Shown: positions 1-10,300 of the stretch, one piece after another
Position numbering within the stretch: position 1 is the first letter of the stretch
Layout of the letters: each line of letters begins with the position of its first letter
Source of the DNA: Gammaproteobacteria bacterium
GTDB lineage: Bacteria; Pseudomonadota; Gammaproteobacteria; Arenicellales; CAJQKF01
Reading direction: 5' to 3'
Length of the DNA stretch: 64,000 bases
NCBI GenBank assembly: GCA_030429665.1
Contig: JAUIEZ010000002.1
Span: 31,120 to 95,119 of the forward strand
The notes under the pieces: model-generated
Databases searched by the model: none
What the model saw: the letters and a program-made list of their open reading frames with translations, nothing else
Told to the model about the DNA's origin: nothing
Position numbers and translations under genes: made by a program

Positions 1-3000
1 GGGCACGCCGCCGCGCAGACCGCACTCGGATATGCTCACGAGAAGGGCTACGGCGTGACGCGGGACACCGCCGCCGCATTGTCGTGGTACCGGCGTGCCG
101 CCGATGCCGGCAACGCGGACGGTATGTTCAACGTCGGCCGGCTTCTCGACCAGGGCATCGGCGCGACCATGGACAAGGCCGCCGCACGGCAGTGGTTCGA
201 GCGCGCGGCGGCTCTCGGCAGTAGCGACGCCGCGACACGGCTGGAAGCCCTTGGAAAGCTCGAGTCGTTATCCGCGAATCTCGCGCCCGCGGCGAAGCCG
301 ACCGATGCCGTCGATCCCCTGGCCGCCTACCTCGACGGCCTCGAGTCGCTGCGCACCGGGCGTTTCGCGGCAGCAGGCCGATCCCTGGACGCGGCGCTGG
401 GTGTCGCCGGCAGTGATCCGCGCTTCATCCTCGCGCGGGGCGTGGCCGCCACGCTCGACGGCGACTTCGCCGACGGCGCGCGATACTTCGAGCGATACGA
501 ACGCCTGGGCGGACCCGGACGCGAAGCCACGCTGTGGCGTCACGCGGCCCTGGGCATGGGCGGCAACGCGTTTCCCGGCGGCGGTCCCGTGGCGCCGCGC
601 AGCCTTCAGGGCGGTTTCGAGCCGGCGGACCTGCAGTGCCAGTCCGGGGGATTCTCGGTCCCGGGCCACCTCGCCCAGGGCAGCTCGAGCGACTACCCCA
701 CCGACTATGCCTCGCACGTGATCTACGACATGGGCTGGGGCTACGTGAAGGCGCGCTGCAGCGGCGACCTACCGCCAGCCGGCGCGCTGGCCGACGCCTT
801 CGCCCGCGCCGGTCGCTGGTTCGCATACCGCAATCTCGTGCGGCCCGAGCTGGCCGGCGCGCACCGAGCCAAGGCGCGCGAGTTGTTCGGCGCCGGACGC
901 TTCGACGACGCCCTGCTCTACGCCGGCTTCGCGCGCAAGGCCTTTCCCGACGACGCCGCCACCATCCATCTCGTCGGCGCGAGCCTGCTGGCGCTCGGAC
1001 GACCCCTCTCGGCGCGACGCGAGCTGACGATCGCGCTGACCATCGACACCCGCCTCGCCGGCGCCTACCTGGACCGCGCGCGGGCCGCGGCGGCGATGGG
1101 CGACGCAGACCGGGCCAGTGCCGATCTCGACATTGCCGCGGCAATTGACGAGAACGCCGCGACACCGGTGCGCCAGGCGCTGGCGCCGCGACTCGACGCG
1201 GCGCCGGAAGGAGAACCCGGCGCGCTGATCGACGAACTCCTGGCCGCCGCGGCAGAAGGCGGCGCCGCCGAGTCGTTGATGGAAAAGGCGACCCGCCTGC
1301 AGCGCGCCCAGCTCGCCGCGCGCACCCGCTTCGACGAGATTTACCAGGACAGGTTGCGCGTGCTCGAAACAGACGTGGCGCTGTTTCCCGACGATCCCGA
1401 CCGGTTGGTGGCGCTTGCCACGTGGATCGGCGACGAAGCGTACCTGCGCGGCGAATCGGTCGAGCCGCGCAGGCCGCTGGTGCCGTACCGCTGGCAGTTG
1501 TCCGAGGCATACGAGCTGGAAATCGCGCTCGCCCATCTCGACCGGGCCCTGGGCATGGATGCAAACCACGTCGGCGCGCTGCTGACCAAGGCCCTGGTGC
1601 TCGCCCGCCTCGATCGCGAGGACGAAGCGGAAAGCCTCGCCGACCGAGCCATCGCGCTGGCGCCCGATGATCCAGAGGCGCTTTCGCGTTACGCCTACTA
1701 CAAGGGCCGCCGCGCCAACATGCTCAACGCCCAGGCGGCGGCACTTCGCTCGACCGATTGCTCGTCGTCGTCGCACACCGAGACCCGTTACGACGGCGTG
1801 TGGGAAGTCACCACCACCACTTGCTATCCGCCAACGAACGCCGAGCTGGCGTTGGCGGACGCACTCGATCGCGAGGCGGACTTGCTGCGCGATCGATCCC
1901 GCGCCGCCATGAACGAGGCCATCGCCGTCACGCGAGGTACCTACATGGGTTACCTGCTCGAGGCCGACGCGGCGCGCTGGTCGAATCGCCCGGGCGACGC
2001 CATCGACCCACTGAAACTGGCCATTGCCCTTGACCCCGTCGAGCCGCGCGCCCAGGAAACGCTGGCACGGCTGTACGCCGAAACCGGCCAGGACGACCTG
2101 GCGGTCGAACAGCGCATGGTGGCCAACACGTTCGTACAGACGACGGCCGCGCCCCTTCTGCATCGGGCGTGGCAACGCATCCAGCGCACCGACTGGTCGG
2201 GCGCGACGGCCGACCTGTCGCGCGCCCTGCAACTCGATCCGGGGGACGCGCGCGGCGCGGCATACCTCGGCGCGGTCCTCGAACTGCAGGACAAGCCGGC
2301 CGAGGCGGCAAGGTACTACCGCGTCGCGCTGGCCATGGAGGAGGCGCGCCTGGCGCTTGACGAAGTAACGCCGCGGCAACCCCCGTCGAGCCGGGATGCC
2401 GGCGATTTCGGTCTCGCCCTGGCCATGCGCGAGCGCCTCGCCGACCTTGCCGTGGAGCGCGGCGACCTGGACGCCTCGCTGCTGCTGCTCACCACCGTCG
2501 CCGACCACCAGGCGCGATTCTCCGCTGGCTGGCAGGCGGTGGAGATGTTCACCGCCATGCTGCCCGGTACGCGGGGCGCATCGGATTCGCCGCCGTCTCC
2601 GCGCAACGGCGCGTCCCTGGTGGCGGCCGCGTACAACAGCGCGGGGCGTTTGTACCAGGTGCTGGGCCGGATGGACGACGCCGTGGCCGCATTCCGCGCC
2701 GCGGTAGCGCTCGGACCGGCGATAGGCCGACCGAAGATCGGCAGCACCGATGGCGGCACCAACTACGCCGGCGAGGCGGACGCGTCCGCCGGCGACGCGC
2801 GCGTGGCATTGGCCGGCGAACTGCTGCGCGCGGGCGACCTCGACGGCGCCGAGGCGGCGCTGTCCGGGATCGGCTACGGCCAGCTCACCAACGCCGGCCG
2901 CGCCGAGGCCAACGTGGTCGATGACAATTTGCGCAAGCTGCTCGATCGCCGCCGCACCGCCGACCCGCACGCGGGCATGAGCGCGACGCAGCTTGCGCAG

Positions 3001-3630
3001 GAACAGGCCTACGAAGATGACGCATTGCGCGAGCGGGAGCGCCAGTTGCGACAGGTGTTCGAAAGTCGCATCGAGGTTCTGCGTGCCCAGGGCATGGAGG
3101 AACACGCACGTGCCGAGGAACGGAACCTTCAGCGACAACTCGCCTCGCTTGCGGGCACTACGGCGCAGGCGACCGGCGGCCGGCGCGATGATGCCGACCA
3201 GCGCCTGCTCGAGACCTTGCGCGAACGAGTGGCGGCGCTGCGCGGGCAGGACCGGCACGCACTGGCGCGCGTACTTGAACGCGTCATGTCATGCGACGGC
3301 CTGCCCGGCGCCATGTTGCTGGCGCCGGGTGTGACCCCGGCGTCCGGGTTGATCGGAACGTGGGACGTCGCGCCCGCACCCGAGTGGCGCTACATGCCGG
3401 GGGCCGGCCGTCTCGAGTTGCGCGGCGACGGCACGTTCCATTTCCAACCACTGTCACCGGGGGCCGCGGCGCGCGACGGCGCATGGGGTGTCCTGCACGG
3501 CCAGCTGCTGATGGCGGACGTATCCTGCGGCGTGGAGAACTGGTACCTCATGGACGCCGGCAACCGGCGGCTGGTGCTTACCGCCCCCGACGCCGTGAAA
3601 TTCACCGCTCGCCGCGCGGGCGGCGGATAG
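1..3630 (+). CDS. Sel1/TPR-repeat protein, 5' end truncated by window edge
   Basis: The frame is open from base 1 (GHAAAQTALGYAHEKGYGVTRDTAAALSWYRRAADAGNADG), reading into Sel1-like repeats and then many TPR-like units. The ORF-track start at 55 is therefore internal. Confidence 0.85.
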   Translation, partial: GHAAAQTALGYAHEKGYGVTRDTAAALSWYRRAADAGNADGMFNVGRLLDQGIGATMDKAAARQWFERAAALGSSDAATRLEALGKLESLSANLAPAAKPTDAVDPLAAYLDGLESLRTGRFAAAGRSLDAALGVAGSDPRFILARGVAATLDGDFADGARYFERYERLGGPGREATLWRHAALGMGGNAFPGGGPVAPRSLQGGFEPADLQCQSGGFSVPGHLAQGSSSDYPTDYASHVIYDMGWGYVKARCSGDLPPAGALADAFARAGRWFAYRNLVRPELAGAHRAKARELFGAGRFDDALLYAGFARKAFPDDAATIHLVGASLLALGRPLSARRELTIALTIDTRLAGAYLDRARAAAAMGDADRASADLDIAAAIDENAATPVRQALAPRLDAAPEGEPGALIDELLAAAAEGGAAESLMEKATRLQRAQLAARTRFDEIYQDRLRVLETDVALFPDDPDRLVALATWIGDEAYLRGESVEPRRPLVPYRWQLSEAYELEIALAHLDRALGMDANHVGALLTKALVLARLDREDEAESLADRAIALAPDDPEALSRYAYYKGRRANMLNAQAAALRSTDCSSSSHTETRYDGVWEVTTTTCYPPTNAELALADALDREADLLRDRSRAAMNEAIAVTRGTYMGYLLEADAARWSNRPGDAIDPLKLAIALDPVEPRAQETLARLYAETGQDDLAVEQRMVANTFVQTTAAPLLHRAWQRIQRTDWSGATADLSRALQLDPGDARGAAYLGAVLELQDKPAEAARYYRVALAMEEARLALDEVTPRQPPSSRDAGDFGLALAMRERLADLAVERGDLDASLLLLTTVADHQARFSAGWQAVEMFTAMLPGTRGASDSPPSPRNGASLVAAAYNSAGRLYQVLGRMDDAVAAFRAAVALGPAIGRPKIGSTDGGTNYAGEADASAGDARVALAGELLRAGDLDGAEAALSGIGYGQLTNAGRAEANVVDDNLRKLLDRRRTADPHAGMSATQLAQEQAYEDDALRERERQLRQVFESRIEVLRAQGMEEHARAEERNLQRQLASLAGTTAQATGGRRDDADQRLLETLRERVAALRGQDRHALARVLERVMSCDGLPGAMLLAPGVTPASGLIGTWDVAPAPEWRYMPGAGRLELRGDGTFHFQPLSPGAAARDGAWGVLHGQLLMADVSCGVENWYLMDAGNRRLVLTAPDAVKFTARRAGGG

Positions 3631-3687
3631 GCGGGGCGTCAGGCGCGCGCAGGCGCGCCGACGGGATTGGCGAGTTCGCGGCGGAAC

Positions 3688-4221
3688 CTAAAGGGTCGCC
3701 GCGCTACGCGCCGCCTGGTCGTAAAGTCCGGACAGCGCCCTGATCAACGACGCCAACGTTTGTATGTCGGACTCGCTGTGGGTGAAAGCCTGGAAGCTCG
3801 ACAGCAGGCATTGTTCGCGGATGTCGCGATAGCGCTCGCACGTCTCGCGTCCCTCGCCGGTGGTCGTGAAGGTCTTCTCCTTGCCCTGGCGCGCGCCGCG
3901 CACCAGGCCGAGCTTTTCGAGCTTTTTCAGCGAGTACGAAATCGTGTGCGTATCCTCCACGTTGAGCACCAGGCAGATGTCGGCCAGCGTCTTGGCGCTG
4001 CCACGGTGGTTCACGCGATGAAAGACCAGTACGTCGAGGGGACTTAAGCCGGGATAACCGGCCGCGGCCATGCATCGCACGATCCAGCGCTGAAAGGCAT
4101 GGTTGGCGATGATCAATCCGAACTCGAACTCGCTCAGTTCTCCCGCCGCCCCCGCCGCGAGGTGAGCCGAGGAAACCAGCCTCTCGCGCTCCGCCTGCCC
4201 GTTCTCTTTGTTACGCGCCAT
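3688..4221 (-). CDS. MarR-like winged-helix transcriptional regulator
   Basis: 177 aa; 'LSPLDVLVFHRVNHRGSAKTLADICLVLNVEDTHTISYSLKKLEKLGLVRGARQGKEKTFTTTGEG' is a typical wHTH with wing. Confidence 0.8.
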   Translation of the reverse strand: MARNKENGQAERERLVSSAHLAAGAAGELSEFEFGLIIANHAFQRWIVRCMAAAGYPGLSPLDVLVFHRVNHRGSAKTLADICLVLNVEDTHTISYSLKKLEKLGLVRGARQGKEKTFTTTGEGRETCERYRDIREQCLLSSFQAFTHSESDIQTLASLIRALSGLYDQAARSAATL

Positions 4222-4313
4222 ATCGTCGTCTCTCGATTCGTCAAACTTGGGACGGCATCCATGCCGTCACCGGTGAGCCCAGCCTCGCGGACGGGCCTTC
4301 CTTGATCCGCTGG

Positions 4314-5615
4314 TCAGGACATGCGTTCGGGCAGCCAGGTCGCAAGACCCGGAAACAGCGCGATGAGCACCACGGCCGTCAGCAGTAACAGGAAAAACGG
4401 CAACGCCGAACGTGCCACGGCAAGGATATCCCGGCCGGTCAACGATTGCAGCACGAACAGGTTGAACCCGACCGGCGGGGTTATCTGCGACATCTCCACC
4501 ACGATGACGATGAAGATCCCGAACCACACCAGGTCGAACCCCGCCGCCTCGACCATGGGCAGTATCACCGAGGTGGTCAACACCACCACGGAAATCCCGT
4601 CCAGAAAGCAGCCGAGCAGCACAAAGAACAGCACCAGCGCCACCAGCAGCATGGCCGGCGACAACTGAAGGGCGCCGATGCCTTCGGCGAGCGCGCGCGG
4701 AATGCCCGTGAAACCCATGGCCGCGGTGAGAAACGCGGCGCCGGCCAGGATGAAGGCGATCATGCACGACGTGCGGGTCGCCCCGAGCAGGGCGTCGACG
4801 AACACCCGGCGGTTCAGCGATCCGCTCCACCACGACAGTACCAGCGCCATCACCACGCCGATGGCGGCGGCCTCGGTCGGCGACGCGAGGCCGCCGTAGA
4901 TCGAACCAATGATACCCACGATCAGCAATACCACCGGAATGAGACGCCGCGAGGCGTGCAGCCGCTCGGCGAAACTGGTTGCGACGGCACCCTCGACGGG
5001 AACCTTGTCCCGGTTCAGCAAACCCCACACCACCACGTAGCCCATGAACAAACCCACCAGGAGCAGCCCCGGCAGCACGCCGGCCATGAACAGCCGGGCG
5101 ATGGACTGGTCGGTGCCGACGCCGTAGACGATGAGAATGATGGACGGGGGAATGAGCAGGCCCAGGGTGCCAGAACCCGCCAGCGTGCCGATCGTCAGCG
5201 ACTCGTCGTAGCCGCGCTGGCGCAACTCGGGTATGGCCATCTTGCCGATCGTGGCGGCGGTGGCAGCAGAGGATCCCGACACTGCCGCGAATATGCCGCA
5301 GCCGAGGATATTGGCATGCAGAAGCCGTCCCGGCAGTCGCGTCACCCAGGGCGCCAGTCCGGAGAACATGTCTTCGGACAGGCGTGACCTGAACAGGATT
5401 TCGCCCATCCAGATGAACATGGGCAACGCGGCGAGTTCCCAGGAATTGCTTGCACCCCAGATGGTGCTGGCCATCACTGCCCCAGTCGGGGCCGACGTGA
5501 ACGCGGCGACACCGAGAATCGCCACCGCGAGTAACGAAACGGCGACCCAGACGCTGCTGCCAAGCACCAACAGCATGACGACGAGAAGTATCAATCCGAC
5601 GTAGATCTGGTCCAT
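4314..5615 (-). CDS. dctM: TRAP transporter large permease (DctM family)
   Basis: 433 aa, hydrophobic; 'AAVSGSSAATAATIGKMAIPELRQRGYDESLTIGTLAGSGTLGLLIPPSIILIVYG' is a DctM hallmark. Confidence 0.95.
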   Translation of the reverse strand: MDQIYVGLILLVVMLLVLGSSVWVAVSLLAVAILGVAAFTSAPTGAVMASTIWGASNSWELAALPMFIWMGEILFRSRLSEDMFSGLAPWVTRLPGRLLHANILGCGIFAAVSGSSAATAATIGKMAIPELRQRGYDESLTIGTLAGSGTLGLLIPPSIILIVYGVGTDQSIARLFMAGVLPGLLLVGLFMGYVVVWGLLNRDKVPVEGAVATSFAERLHASRRLIPVVLLIVGIIGSIYGGLASPTEAAAIGVVMALVLSWWSGSLNRRVFVDALLGATRTSCMIAFILAGAAFLTAAMGFTGIPRALAEGIGALQLSPAMLLVALVLFFVLLGCFLDGISVVVLTTSVILPMVEAAGFDLVWFGIFIVIVVEMSQITPPVGFNLFVLQSLTGRDILAVARSALPFFLLLLTAVVLIALFPGLATWLPERMS

Positions 5616-5624
5616 GACGTCCTC

Positions 5625-6185
5625 CTACTCGGCAAATACGGCGTCACCGTCGCCTTGCTCGGCGCCGGCATAGGAAACCTCGCTTCCCACCAGGCTCGCG
5701 AGAAAATCGTCGACGAAGGCGACGGTGAGCACCACCAGCCCCGCCAACATGAACGACTGGGGAATCCACAAGGGCACGGGGATGATGCCGTAGGACATCT
5801 CGTGAAATCGCCAGCTGTCGACCACCATCGCCGCGGTATGCCAACAGAAGAAGGCGGTCACCGCGCTGCCGGCGGCAAGGCACCACAACTCGACCGGGCG
5901 CCGGCAGGCGTCCGGCAGCCGGTTCGCCAGTAGCGATACCCGGATGTGGCCGCCGTGACGCAGGGTGTAGGCGAGCGCCAGGAAACTCGACGCGGCGAGC
6001 AGATATCCGGAAAACTCCGCCGCCGATGGCACCACGAGCCCCAGCCGTTCACCGGCGGCCGCGCCGGCCGCCGCGTCGATGAGACGAAAAACGACCTGCG
6101 TGGTAACGAGCAAACAGATCAGGCAAAGGGCGCTGGCGGCAACCGCTCCGCTGCCCCGATAGATGTAGTCCAACAATCTGCGCAT
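5625..6185 (-). CDS. dctQ: TRAP transporter small permease (DctQ family)
   Basis: 186 aa, about four TM segments, located between DctM and DctP. Confidence 0.9.
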   Translation of the reverse strand: MRRLLDYIYRGSGAVAASALCLICLLVTTQVVFRLIDAAAGAAAGERLGLVVPSAAEFSGYLLAASSFLALAYTLRHGGHIRVSLLANRLPDACRRPVELWCLAAGSAVTAFFCWHTAAMVVDSWRFHEMSYGIIPVPLWIPQSFMLAGLVVLTVAFVDDFLASLVGSEVSYAGAEQGDGDAVFAE

Positions 6186-6246
6186 TTTCTATTCCTCCTG
6201 GGAAACGGGGCCGACACGCGAAGCCGGCCCCGCGGCGCGCGCCGGT

Positions 6247-7221
6247 TTATTGTCGGTATGCGGCGAGAATGGCGTCGCCGTCGTCGCCGGCCCTGTCGAG
6301 CCACTCCGACGCCATCGTCTTGCCGATCTCGCGAAGCGCCGAACGCAGCGCCTCGGTCGGCTCCTCGACGACGAGGCCGTTGGCTTTCATCACGTCGATC
6401 TTCTCGCGGGTTTCCCGCTCGCTGGCTTCCCATCCGCGCGCTTCGGCGTTTTCGGCCGCCTCGAGCACAGCGGATCTGACCGGCTCGTCGAGGCGCTGAA
6501 GCGCGCGGGTGTTGGCGACCACCATGTTCTTCGGCAGCCACGCCTGGATGTGTGTGAAATGCGTGAGGTAGTCCCAGGCCTTGGTGTCGGCGCCGGTGGA
6601 CGGCGAGGTGATCATGGCGTCGACGCGGCCGGTGCTGAACGCGGTGGGTATGTCGGGCACTTCGATCTGCGTCGGTATCGCGCCGGACAACTGCGCGAGC
6701 CGTTCGGTCGACGTGTTGTAGGCGCGCATGCGCAAGCCCTTGAGCCCGTCGGCCGACGTAAGCGCGGTGTTGGTGTACAACCCCTGGGGCGGCCACGGCA
6801 CGGCGAAAAGCAAGGTCAATCCGCGCTCGGCGAGACGTCGCTCGATCACCGGCCGGCTCGCGTCCCACAGGCTACGCGCGTCGTCGTAGCCGGCGGCCAG
6901 GAAAGGCACCGAGTCAACCTCGAACACCGCGTCCTCGTTGGCCAGGCGCGAAATCAGAAGCTCGCCGATGGGCACGATGCCGCGCCGTACGGCGCTGATG
7001 ATTTCCGGGTGCTTGACCAGCGATCCGGCGCTATGCACCTGGATGGTCAATGCGCCGCCGGTGCGTTCGTCCACCTCGCGGGCGAACTCGATGATGTTGG
7101 CGGTATGGAAGTTGCTGTCGCCGTAGGGCGTGGGCATGTCCCAGCTGTCGGCGACGGCCGAGCCGTGGGATGCGACGAAGGTAACGACGGCCGCCAGCGC
7201 GGCCACGACTGATCTTTTCAT
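6247..7221 (-). CDS. dctP: TRAP transporter substrate-binding protein (DctP family)
   Basis: Signal peptide, then 'DSWDMPTPYGDSNFHTANIIEFAREVDERTGGALTIQVHSAGSLVKHPEI', typical of DctP. Confidence 0.92.
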   Translation of the reverse strand: MKRSVVAALAAVVTFVASHGSAVADSWDMPTPYGDSNFHTANIIEFAREVDERTGGALTIQVHSAGSLVKHPEIISAVRRGIVPIGELLISRLANEDAVFEVDSVPFLAAGYDDARSLWDASRPVIERRLAERGLTLLFAVPWPPQGLYTNTALTSADGLKGLRMRAYNTSTERLAQLSGAIPTQIEVPDIPTAFSTGRVDAMITSPSTGADTKAWDYLTHFTHIQAWLPKNMVVANTRALQRLDEPVRSAVLEAAENAEARGWEASERETREKIDVMKANGLVVEEPTEALRSALREIGKTMASEWLDRAGDDGDAILAAYRQ

Positions 7222-7276
7222 TTTTTCCTCCTAAGTGATCCGAAGAACGCGTTGCGCGGTCTGGCGCGCGATACTT

Positions 7277-7319
7277 TTATTACAAATCATCGACAATTTG
7301 TCAATAATTTATCTATAAT
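7277..7319. promoter_or_regulatory. Overlapping divergent sigma70-like promoters with a palindromic operator candidate
   Basis: Minus strand: TTGACA (7304-7299), 16 nt, TAATAA (7282-7277). Plus strand: TCGACA (7290-7295), 18 nt, TATAAT (7314-7319). Perfect palindrome GACAA-T-TTGTC at 7292-7302. Confidence 0.6.
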
Positions 7320-7382
7320 TTATTCCGTTCATCGTTTCCACCAGCGACGGCGACTGCGCCCCCACACCCGGAGGAGTATTGA

Positions 7383-10300
7383 ATGAGAGACATATCCAAT
7401 TGTTATTCCTGGGATTTCTGTATTGACCGCGGCGGTACGTTCACGGACATCGTGGCCCATGGGCCGGATGGTGAAGAACGTACGCTGAAGCTCTTGTCTG
7501 ACAATCCCGAACACTACGAGGACGCCGCGCTCGAGGGAATTCGTCGGGTGCTGGGCGTGCCGACGGCGGCGCCGATCCCGGCGCGGCGCGTCGGCTCGGT
7601 CAAGATGGGAACCACCGTGGCCACCAACGCGCTGCTCGAGAAACAGGGCGATCGCACCGTGCTGCTGGTGACGCGCGGGTTCGCCGACGTGTTGCGCATC
7701 GGCTACCAGAACCGCCCCGATATCTTCGCCCGCCGTATCGAGTTGCCGCAGATGCTGTATGCACGCGTGATCGAGGTCGACGAACGCATCGCCGCCGACG
7801 GCTCGGTGCGACGGGAGCCGGATCTCGACTCGGCAACGCGGGCGTTGCAGTCGGCATTCGACGAAGGCGTTCGCAGTTGCGCGATCGCGTTCCTGCATGC
7901 CTGCCGCAATGGCGTTCACGAGAAAGCCGTGGGCGAGATCGCGCGGCGAATCGGCTTTACCTGCGTGAGACTGTCGCACGAGGTGAGCGCGCAGACGAGA
8001 TACGTCAACCGCGCCGACACCACGGTTGTCGATGCCTACCTCTCCCCGGTGTTGCGACGCTACGTCGACCGCGTGGCCGGCGCACTCGGCGACGCGCGGG
8101 TGTTGTTCATGAAATCGAACGGCGGGCTCACCGAGGCGGGGCGATTCTTCGGCCGCGACGCCGTGCTGTCCGGACCGGCCGGCGGCGTCGTCGCCTGCGT
8201 GCGCACCGCGACTCGGGCCGGCTTCGAACGGGTAATCGGTTTCGATATGGGCGGCACGTCAACCGACGTCTGCCACTTCGCCGGCGAACTCGAGCAATCG
8301 TTCGACACCACCGTGGCGGGCGCGCGCCTGTGCACACCGATGATGCACATCCATACCGTCGCGGCCGGCGGCGGATCGGTGCTTCACTTCGACGGCAATG
8401 CTTGCCAGGTCGGTCCCGACTCGGCGGGCGCGAACCCGGGGCCGGCCTGCTACCGCCGCGGTGGACCATTGACGGTCACCGATTGCAACGTGATGTTGGG
8501 ACGCATCCAGGCACATCACTTTCCCGCGGTATTCGGCGACAGCGGCGATCAGCCGCTCGACACCGACATCGTTCGCGATCGATTCGAGGCGCTCGCCGCA
8601 CACATCGGCGAGGCGACGGGAGTGAAGCATTGCGCCGAGCAGGTCGCCGAAGGCTTCCTGACCGTCGCCGTGGACGCCATGGCGAGCGCCATACGCAAGG
8701 TGTCCGTTCAGCGCGGCTACGACGTATCGACCTACGTGATGAACTGCTTCGGCGGCGCCGGCGGCCAACACGCCTGTCGCGTGGCGGACCAGTTGGGCAT
8801 GACCCGGGTGCTCATCCACCCCCACGCCGGGGTCCTGTCCGCGTACGGCATGGGATTGGCCGAGATCGTGTCCACGCGCGATATGGCGGTGGATCGTCGG
8901 CTCGACCAGGCGCTGCTCGACGACATCGAGGACGCGATTGCGGCGCTCGAACGCGAGGCACTCGAGGAAACCGCCGCACAGGGTCCGGCACGCGCCGACA
9001 TCACGCTGCGCCGCCAGGCCCTGGTCAAGTACCGCGACACGGATGTCGCGCTGCCGGTGGAACTTACGAACGCGCAAAGCGTGCGTCACTCGTTCGAAGA
9101 CGACTATCGCCGACAATTCGGCTTTATCGGCGACGGCAACGAGCTGGTTCTCGAATCCGTCCTGGTGACGGCAACCGGCGCCGCCGGCGGCGACCGCGCG
9201 GACGCCACGGGCGGCGGCACGGTCAGCGCCCGCGCCGCGAACGCCGCGTCCGAAGCCGAAATGTACGTCGACGGCGAGTGGCGCAATGTTCCCGTTCACG
9301 ATCGCGAGATTCTCGATCCCGGCGCCGTCGTCCACGGACCGTCCATCGTTCGCGAACCGGTCGCGACCGTGATCGTGGAAAGCGGATGGACGGCGACGGT
9401 GCTGGCCGGTCGCGAGTTGCTGCTGGAGCGGACCCATACGCTCGCGACGCGGGAGGACATCGACACCGGCGTCGACCCGGTACGACTGGAATTGTTCAAC
9501 AACCTGTTCATGTCCATCGCCGAAGAGATGGGCGTGGTGCTGCAGCGCACCGCGCGCTCGGCAAACATTCGCGAACGCCTCGATTTCTCGTGCGCGGTGT
9601 TCGACGGCGACGGCGGCCTCGTCGCGAACGCCCCGCACATGCCGGTCCATCTTGGATCCATGGGCGAGACCGTTCGACTGCTGATCGATCAACATGGCGA
9701 CACCATCGCGCCTGGTGACGTATTCCTGCAGAACAATCCCTACCGCGGCGGCACGCACTTGCCGGACCTGACGGTCGTCAGTCCGGTGTTCGACGATGAA
9801 GGCATCGAGCCGCTGTTCTTCGTGGCGAGCCGCGCTCATCACGCCGACATCGGCGGTACGACGCCGGGCTCAATGCCGCCGGACAGTCGCCACATCGACG
9901 AGGAAGGCGTGCTGCTGGACAACGTACGGCTCGTCGAAGGCGGCCGATTTCGCGAGGAAGCGATTCGCGCGTTGCTCTCCTCCGGTCCCTGGCCCGCGCG
10001 CAACATCGAGCAGAACCTGGCCGACCTGAAGGCGCAGGCCGCCGCCAACGCGCGGGGGATCCGCGGTCTTTCCGAGGCGATCCGCCAATACGGACTCGAC
10101 GCGGTGCAGGCGTACATGAAGCACGGCCAGGATCATGCCGAGGAACAGGTGCGCCGCGCCATCCATCGCCTGCGCGACGGGCACTGCCGGGTGCCCATGG
10201 ACGACGACAGCGAGATTCGTGTCGCCATCAGCGTCAACCACGACGAGCGCTCGGCGGTGGTGGATTTCACCGGCACCAGCGCGCAGCGACCGAGCAACTT

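Noticed and set aside
769-3258. 829-aa minus-strand ORF
   Set aside because: Antisense shadow of the Sel1/TPR gene; low-complexity Arg/Gly/Ala-rich translation typical of GC-rich opposite frames.
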